Shown here: positions 1 through 6,500 of the stretch, one piece after another | How positions within the stretch are numbered: the first letter of the stretch is position 1 | How the letters are laid out: the number at the start of each line of letters is the position of its first letter | Assembly: GCA_014879345.1 (NCBI GenBank) | Contig: JACSSI010000264.1 | Location: forward strand, 1 to 6,788 | Direction: 5' to 3' | DNA: 6,788 bases | Origin: Anaerolineae bacterium | GTDB taxonomy: Bacteria > Chloroflexota > Anaerolineae > Promineifilales > Promineifilaceae | Translations under genes and position numbers: made by a program | The notes under the pieces: model-generated | The model's database searches: none | Told to the model about the DNA's origin: nothing | Seen by the model: the letters and a program-made list of their open reading frames with translations, nothing else

Positions 1-285
1 CGTGCCGTGGTAACAGCCCACCGCAATGCATTCACCAATTATGAACTGCGTGACGGCTATCAAGGCCCCATATCCATGATACGCTCATCAGACAATATCG
101 CAATTCATGCTGATGAAGCCTGGTTTAGAAACTGGTTTGCGCTAACACCACAAGAGGTAGAGGTAGCAGATATTGATTCAACCCACGCCATGCTAATTAA
201 GGAACCTCACGCAGGTATCTTAGCCAAGCTTCTTTTGAGGCAAATGAACCGGGCAGAATCCGAACAGATTCTTTCAAATGCCTAA
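1..285 (+). CDS. Thioesterase (alpha/beta-hydrolase type), C-terminal fragment, probably an NRPS/PKS chain-releasing TE
   Basis: The frame is open from the first base and stops with TAA at 283-285, so this is the last 94 residues of a gene that begins upstream. The fragment has the layout of the C-terminal part of NRPS/PKS thioesterases. A helix with NAFTNY is followed by a strand, YQGPISMIRSSD, resembling the family pattern Y-x-G-x-(hydrophobic)-x-R-x-x-(D/E). Next come a Trp-containing segment (AWFRNWFAL), a strand VEVADI, then the DSTHAMLIKEPH segment, which matches the usual G-x-H-x-x-M-L-x-x-P-x-V. His62 (codon at 184-186) is the likely catalytic His. The nucleophile Ser and acidic residue lie outside the window. 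It could be the terminal TE domain of a megasynthase or a free-standing type II editing thioesterase; the fragment cannot decide. Its position 216 bp upstream of a co-directional PKS supports a biosynthetic-cluster role. GTG at 7 is in frame but is not a credible start, because homology extends to the window edge. Confidence 0.7.
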   Translation, partial: RAVVTAHRNAFTNYELRDGYQGPISMIRSSDNIAIHADEAWFRNWFALTPQEVEVADIDSTHAMLIKEPHAGILAKLLLRQMNRAESEQILSNA

Positions 286-299
286 TCATTCGTAAGTAA

Positions 300-351
300 G
301 TTTGTAGTGATGACTTTAGCCATCATGACCACTAACGTGATCACTACAAAC
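300..351. repeat. Long imperfect inverted repeat (hairpin), terminator-like or dispersed palindromic element
   Basis: The outer arms GTTTGTAGTGAT (300-311) and ATCACTACAAAC (340-351) are perfect 12-bp inverted repeats. The pairing continues inward past single mismatches: AC (313-314) with GT (337-338), then TTAG (316-319) with CTAA (332-335). That makes 18 of 20 stem positions paired around a 12-nt loop (320-331), and the loop contains the palindrome TCATGA (323-328). The element begins 14 bases after the thioesterase stop codon. No T-tract follows either arm, and the stem is not GC-rich, so it does not look like a canonical intrinsic terminator. A REP/MITE-like dispersed palindrome is at least as likely. 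A 3'-end mRNA-stabilising hairpin or a protein-binding palindrome is also possible. Confidence 0.75.
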
Positions 352-493
352 CTAAATCGCTAAAGTATAGACCTTGAATCCTACAATCAAATCAGACTAC
401 CTGGAAAAGAATCTGAAAGGATATTCGTAAACTACGCCTTATATGCTTGCCGACGACTCAATATAGACTAAAAAGTAGCTACGGAATCGTCTC

Positions 494-498
494 GGAAA
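494..498 (+). promoter_or_regulatory. Weak Shine-Dalgarno-like site for the PKS start at 502
   Basis: GGAAA at 494-498 places GGA five bases before ATG 502, an acceptable spacing for a weak ribosome-binding site. The other in-frame ATGs, at 511 and 592, have no purine-rich tract at a suitable distance. ATG 592 would give a protein starting MNTEPIAIVG, which is a common start for a KS, so it remains an alternative. Confidence 0.35.
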
Positions 499-501
499 TT
501 A

Positions 502-3500
502 ATGAACCATATGACAGACCAAAACAAATCTCCTCAATCTTTAAGTGACAAAAAAGATAAAAATCACCTTTCATCCCCCACCTCTATCGCTATGAATACA
601 GAACCAATTGCAATCGTAGGCATGGGATGTCGGTTCCCAGGTGAAGTTGCCAGTCCACAAGATTTTTGGCAGTTATTGGTTGATGAAAAAGAAACCATAA
701 CAAAAATACCATCAGACCGCATTGATCTGGAGCGTTTCTATGATCCCCGCCCGGCGACACCGGGGAAAATCATGAGTCAATGGGGCGGTTATCTCGATAA
801 CATCGACAGCTTCGACGCTTACTTTTTTGGGATTGCCCCCATGGAAACAGAGCGGCTAGATCCGCAGCAGCGTTTGTTATTGGAAGTCGGCTGGGAAGCG
901 CTTGCTGATGCAGGTTTACCTGTACAAACGTTGGCAGGAAGCGACACAGGCGTTTTTGTGGGAATGTGGCTCAATGATTTTGAGGGTCGATTATTTAATA
1001 ATTCTGACCTTATTGATTTGTATATGACAACCGGCAGCGGCCGTTATTCAGCTTCTGGTCGGCTTTCTTTCTTTTTTGATTTTCACGGCCCCAGTATCAC
1101 ATTGGATACGGCTTGCTCCTCTTCATTGGTTTCCGTGCATATGGCGTGTCAAAGCTTGCGCCAAGGGGAATGTGGTGTCGCGTTGGCTGGCGGCGCAAAT
1201 GTTATTTTGCAGCCACATATCACCATTGCTTACTCACAATCAAAAATGATGGCGCCAGATGGCAAATGTAAATTTGGCGATGCGATGGCCGACGGGTATG
1301 TGCGTAGTGAAGGCGCCGGGCTGGTTGTCCTGAAACGGCTGTCTGATGCCGTTGCTGATGGAGACCGAATTTACGCTGTTATCCGGGGTAGTGCTGTCAA
1401 CAATGACGGCCGTTCTAGCGGCTATATGACCACACCAGCCCAAGACGGACAAATGCAAATGCTGCGGAAAGCTTATCAAAATGCAGGGGTGGATCCGCAG
1501 TTGGTAAGTTACGTGGAGGCACATGGCACAGGTACCCGTGCTGGAGACCCTGTCGAAATCGGCGCGGTGGGTCAAGTGTTATCTGCAAACCGATCACCGG
1601 ATCAACCATTGTACATTGGCTCTGTCAAGACAAACATCGGGCATACAGAAGGTGCCGCCGGTGTTGCCGGGCTTATGAAAGTAGCTCTTTCTTTGTACCA
1701 CAACCAAATACCACGCAGCCTGCACGTTCAACAAAAAAACCCGAACATCCCCTGGGCTGATTACAACCTGGATATTCCTCAATCTGTTATCCCCTGGCCA
1801 CTTGGTGAAACGGCCGTTGCCGGAGTCAGCGCCTTTGGTATAGCAGGCACAAACGCTCATGCCGTGCTCTCAACAGCACCTCAGATAGAAAAAGAACCCG
1901 GTGCAGAACCATCACTCTACCTGATGCCAATTTCTGCACAAACACCCAAAGCCCTGACGCAGCAGGCAAAATCCTATCAAACATTTCTAGCAGAAACAGA
2001 CACCTCCCTGGCAGATATTGTCTACACAGCCTCTGTCCGCCATAGTCACCTGGATCAACGTGCTGCCCTAGTCGCCGCTGATAAAGCTGGCTTCCAGACA
2101 CAGTTGGCCGAACTCATCGAGGCAAACACTGGCAACAATGGGGAAACGCCGCTAAACAAGGCAGAAAAAATCGTCTTCGTTTTTCCAGGGCAAGGCTCAC
2201 AATGGCTGGGCATGGGACGCGAACTATTCGCCCAACACCCCGTCTTTCGAGACGTAATTGAGCGATGTGATGCAGCCATACGGCCGTTTTCAGATTGGTC
2301 ACTTCTGGAACAACTCATGGCTGAACCAGAGTCGCCAACCTACCGCCTGGATCAGATCGACGTAATCCAGCCCACCCTGCTCGCCATAGAAATCGCACTG
2401 GCAGCTATGTGGCAATCCTGGGGTATACAGCCCGATGCCGTGCTTGGTCACAGCATGGGCGAAGTGGGCGCGGCCTATATTGCAGGCGCACTCAGTCTGG
2501 AAGATGCCATGCACATCATCTGCCGCCGCAGCCAATTGATGCACCGCACCAGCGGGCAAGGCGCAATGGCCGTTGTGGGGTTGACAATTGAAGAAACAGA
2601 AGCAGTGCTGCGCGGGTATGAAACCTCACTCTCCGTGGCCGTCAGCAACAGTTCCCGTTCCACTGTCATCTCTGGTGACACGGAAGCAGTTGACGAATTA
2701 TTAGCCAAACTGCAAGCAGATGAGATTTTTTGCCGCAAAATCAAAGTTGACGTCGCCTCTCACAGCAAGCAGATGGATCCCATCAAAGAGGAGTTGCGGG
2801 AATCCCTGCAATCTTTACAGCCTCAGGCCACAGATATTCCCATTTACTCCACATCAACGGCCGTTATCAGCCAGGGCAGCGATTTAGATGCCGATCATTG
2901 GGTGAAAAATTTGCGCCAGCCCGTCCAGTTCTCAAAAATGGTACAGCAGTTGTTGGCAGACGGCTTCACCACCTTCATCGAAATGAGTCCGCACCCTGTG
3001 TTACTGCAAGCCATCCAGCACGGCTTTGAAGATGCTGATATAGATGGCTTCACCGTCGCCTCCTTGCGCCGGGAAGAGCCGGAAATGGTAACCATGCTCA
3101 CGGCAATGGGTCAACTGTATGTGCATGGCTACAATGTAGATTGGGCGCATCTCTATCCCGCTGGCAACGTCGTCAGCTTGCCTCACTATCCGTGGCAGCG
3201 CGAACATTTTTGGTACGAGCAGCAGCAAACCATTTCACGCACTGCCATTGATCATCCTTTCCTCAATGATTATTTACGCTCAGCCACAGGCGATCATATA
3301 TTTGAATTGGACGTTAGTTTGGCACGATTCGCCTATCTGGCCGATCATCGTGTAGGTGAAACAATTGTTTTCCCGGCGGCCGCTTTTATTGAGACCAGTC
3401 TGGCCGCAGCCCAGTTCATTTTCCCTGGTGAGCCTGTCGGCCTGGAACAAGTTACATTACGCGAGGCGCTGCCTTTGTCCAAAGCGGAAACGCCTCAGGC

Positions 3501-6500
3501 TCAAATCATTATCAGCCAGGACATGCCCGGAACGGCCGTTTTCCAATTCTTCAGCCGCACCTCCCAAACTGACGACTGGACCCTGCACGCAGATGGTACC
3601 ATTCGCCTGAGCACCGAGGTGCCGACAAGCCCACAACCGGTCATACCCCCGGAAGAACCGCTTGCCGCAAAAGCACATTATCAAGCGACAAACGCCCGCA
3701 ATCTCCCCTACGGGCCAGCCTTCCAGGCCGTCAGCCAGTGGTGGCAAAACGACAGCAGCGTCAGCGGCAGCTTAAGCCAACCAGCCGCTGAGGGCTTGAA
3801 TCCTTCAGCCTATTTACTGCCACCCACCTTGATCGATGCCGCCTTCCAACTCTTGATCAGCACCTTGCCCGCAGGCAGTGACACTTACTTGCCCATCAGC
3901 GTCGAACAGGTTTGGCTAAACGGCCGTTTCAATCCAGAAGCACAGTACCAGGTTCACGCCATGCGCCATGATCACGACACCGGCCTGCTCGGAGACGTCT
4001 ACCTCTTTGCCAACAACCAACTCGTCATGGCCGCCCACAACCTGCTCATGAAACCACTGGCAGCCAGCCAGGAAAGTAAAGTCACCGAGTGGCTCTATCA
4101 AATCAACTGGCAGCAACAAGACAGCACAAACGAAAAAACGCTGACTTTCTCACAGCCAGGCACCTGGCTCATCTTCACCGAAGAAGCTGGATTAGGAGAC
4201 GCGCTGTCTGCCCGCCTGACTGCTTCTGGCGAAACAAGCCTGTTTGTCAGCCCAGGCAGCCAATTCCAGCACCTGTCACCTACCCACTTTCAGGTCGATC
4301 CTGAAAGCCCAGAAAGTTTGATGCAGTTGATTCAGGCCGCTGCCCAAACAAACAAACCGCTGCATGGCATCATCCATCTGTGGAGCCTGCTCGAAAACGA
4401 TCTACTGGCGGCACAAACAAACGGTGTTTTCTCCGTTTTACATGTGGTGCAGGCCATCAAACAAGCGGAACTGGCAGAAGCACCGCAGCTTTGGCTCGTC
4501 ACCCAGGACAGTGTGCCCGCAGCCGATTCAAAGCTGACCGGACTGGCTGCATCCACCCTATGGGGTTTAGGGCGTGTCATCGACTATGAATTCCCCGAGC
4601 TTACCTGCCGCCGCGTAGACTGCACCGCTAACTTGCCTCAGGCGGACGCTAAACTGTGGGCAGAAATCAACACAGCAACTGATGAACGAGAGATCGCCTT
4701 ACGCCAAAACGGCCGTTTTGTCTCCCGCCTCATCCCCTTCACACCTACTGACACAAGCGCGTCCGCTGTCGAAATCGCACAGCCAGGCGAGCCTTATCGT
4801 GTCGTAGTCACCAAACCTGGCATTCTTGAAGATATGGTGCAGCAGCGTTACACACGTCAGGCGCCGCAAGCTGGTGAAGTCGAAATTGAAATCCGCGCCA
4901 CTGGTCTCAACTTCATGAACGTCATGTCCGCCCTGGGTATCATTCCCGGCTACGAAAACGGCGTCGGTCCCCTGGGTATCGAATGTGCAGGTGTGATAAC
5001 GGCCGTTGCCGAAGACGTTTCACAATTCAAAATTGGAGATGAAGTTGTGGGCATCGCCTTCAACAGTCTGGGCAGCCATGCCACCACCAACGCCCACCTG
5101 ATCGCCCACAAACCGGCAAACCTCTCCTTTGCCGAAGCCGCCACCATCCCCGTCGTCTTTCTAACCGCTTACTACGCGCTTGACTACCAAGGCCACATGC
5201 AAGCTGGCGAACGCGCCCTCATCCACTCTGGCACAGGTGGTGTAGGACTGGCTGCCATCCAACTGGCACAGTTAGCAGGCGTTGAGGTATTTGCCACCGC
5301 AGGCAGCCCGGAAAAACGTGATTACTTGCGTAACCTGGGTATCAGTCACGTCATGGATTCCCGGTCATTGGCCTTTGCCAATGAAGTCATGGCCGCTACA
5401 AACGGAGAAGGGGTTGACCTTCTGCTCAACTCTTTAGCCGGAGAAGCCATCATTAAAGGACTGGAAATCCTCAGACCATACGGCCGTTTTCTGGAAATTG
5501 GAAAACGCGACATCTACCAAAACAGCCGGATTGGTCTCTTCCCCTTCCAGGAAAATCTCTCCTACTTCGCCATAGATTTGGACAAAATGTTCCGTGAACG
5601 CCCCGCCTTCATCGGCGGCATGTTGACCAAAATCATGGCCCTGTTAGCCGATGGCGCCATTAAACCACTGCCAGCACACACCTATCCGGTGGCAGAAACG
5701 GCCGCCGCCTTCCGCTTCATGGCACAGGCCAAACACATTGGCAAAATCGTTGTCACCCACGAACCCATGAACCTGGCTCTGGCAGCAGAAACAACCCCGG
5801 CCTCATACCTGATTACAGGTGGCGCTGGCGCGTTAGGTCTGGTAACAGCACGCTGGCTGGCACAACAACACCCCTGTGAGTTAATCCTGTTGAATCGCAG
5901 CCAACCCACCACAGCCACCCAGGATGCTGTCCTGGAACTGGAGGCTTTGGGCGCACAAGTCACGCTTATGGCAGCAGATGTCACCAATGCCGCTGAGATG
6001 GCGCACATTTTCAGCCAAATCGAGGCCAACCACGCCCCGCTGCGCGGCGTTTTCCATGCCGCTGGCGTGCTGGCTGACAGTACGCTCTCCCAAATGGATC
6101 AGGCTCAGTTCAAGCGTGCCTTAGACCCCAAAGTACAAGGCGCGTGGCACCTTCATCAACACACCCAAGACAAAGCGCTGGACTACTTTGTTTTGTTCTC
6201 CTCCGTCACGGCGCTGCTGGGTACACCTGGGCAAGGCAACTATGCCGCAGGCAACGCTTATCTTGATGCGTTAGCTCATTACCGGCGTCAGCAAGGACTG
6301 CCTGCCTTGAGTATCAACTGGGGGCCGTGGGCAGATGTGGGGCTGGCGGCCGCTCAGGATAATCGTGGCAGCCGGTTGGCGCAGCGGGGTGTCGGCTCTA
6401 TCACAGCCGCGCAAGGTATCACGGCTATGAGCTTGTTGCTACAGGAAGACCAAACGCAAACGGCCGTTATGCCATTCAACGTGCAGCAGTGGACAGACTT

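Larger units (their letters stand above)
286..501. other. AT-rich intergenic spacer between the thioesterase and PKS genes
   Basis: By hand count 81 of 216 bases are G or C (37.5%), clearly lower than the PKS gene downstream. No ORF with coding character was found. The left third is taken up by the hairpin at 300-351. The right two thirds (about 367-493) show no tRNA-like fold and no convincing sigma70 promoter. The scattered AT-rich hexamers (TATAGA at 366-371 and 462-467) lack a well-spaced -35 partner. An 8-bp palindrome, GTAGCTAC, lies at 475-482. The gap is long enough to contain a promoter for the PKS gene, but none can be assigned by eye. Confidence 0.6.
1406..6467. repeat. Iterated palindrome ACGGCCGT, ten dispersed copies in the PKS gene
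   Basis: Exact copies start at 1406, 1810, 2280, 2857, 3532, 3920, 4709, 4999, 5480 and 6460. All ten are followed by T. Seven (1810, 2857, 3532, 3920, 4709, 4999, 6460) are also preceded by A, giving the perfect 10-mer AACGGCCGTT. The copies fall in three codon phases: five as ACG-GCC-GTT (Thr-Ala-Val), four as xAC-GGC-CGT (Asp, Asn or Tyr, then Gly-Arg) and one as ATA-CGG-CCG-TTT. Near matches with the same CGGCCG core are at 1037-1044, 3376-3383, 5698-5705 and 6346-6353. None occur in positions 1-1000. A random sequence this long would be expected to contain about 0.1 copies of one octamer. Confidence 0.9.

Noticed and set aside
366..467. Possible -10 boxes TATAGA at 366-371 and 462-467
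   Set aside because: Neither has a -35 hexamer at 16-18 bp. TTGCCG at 447-452 is only 9 bp from the second box. In AT-rich DNA such hexamers are expected by chance.
286..501. CRISPR array, tRNA or riboswitch in the spacer
   Set aside because: There are no regularly spaced direct repeats, no cloverleaf with a T-loop motif, and no recognisable riboswitch core; only the inverted repeat at 300-351 stands out.
1240..2744. Several overlapping minus-strand ORFs of 60-111 codons opposite the KS and AT region
   Set aside because: They lie wholly inside the continuous PKS frame, overlap one another, show no recognisable family, and have the odd composition expected of antisense shadows.
4093..4740. 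A C-methyltransferase domain between DH and ER
   Set aside because: The segment is only about 215 residues, has the pseudo-KR signature LAASTLWGLGR, and shows no SAM-binding glycine motif.
5682..6029. Minus-strand ORF of 115 codons opposite the ER-KR junction
   Set aside because: It is antisense to highly conserved ER and KR motifs. Its Ala/Ser/Arg-rich translation is typical of a shadow frame, and no ribosome-binding site stands out.
3376..6353. GCGGCCGC sites at 3376-3383 and 6346-6353 as separate elements
   Set aside because: They share the CGGCCG core but differ from the iterated octamer at both ends. Both read naturally as Ala-rich codons (GCG-GCC-GCT), so coding explains them well enough.
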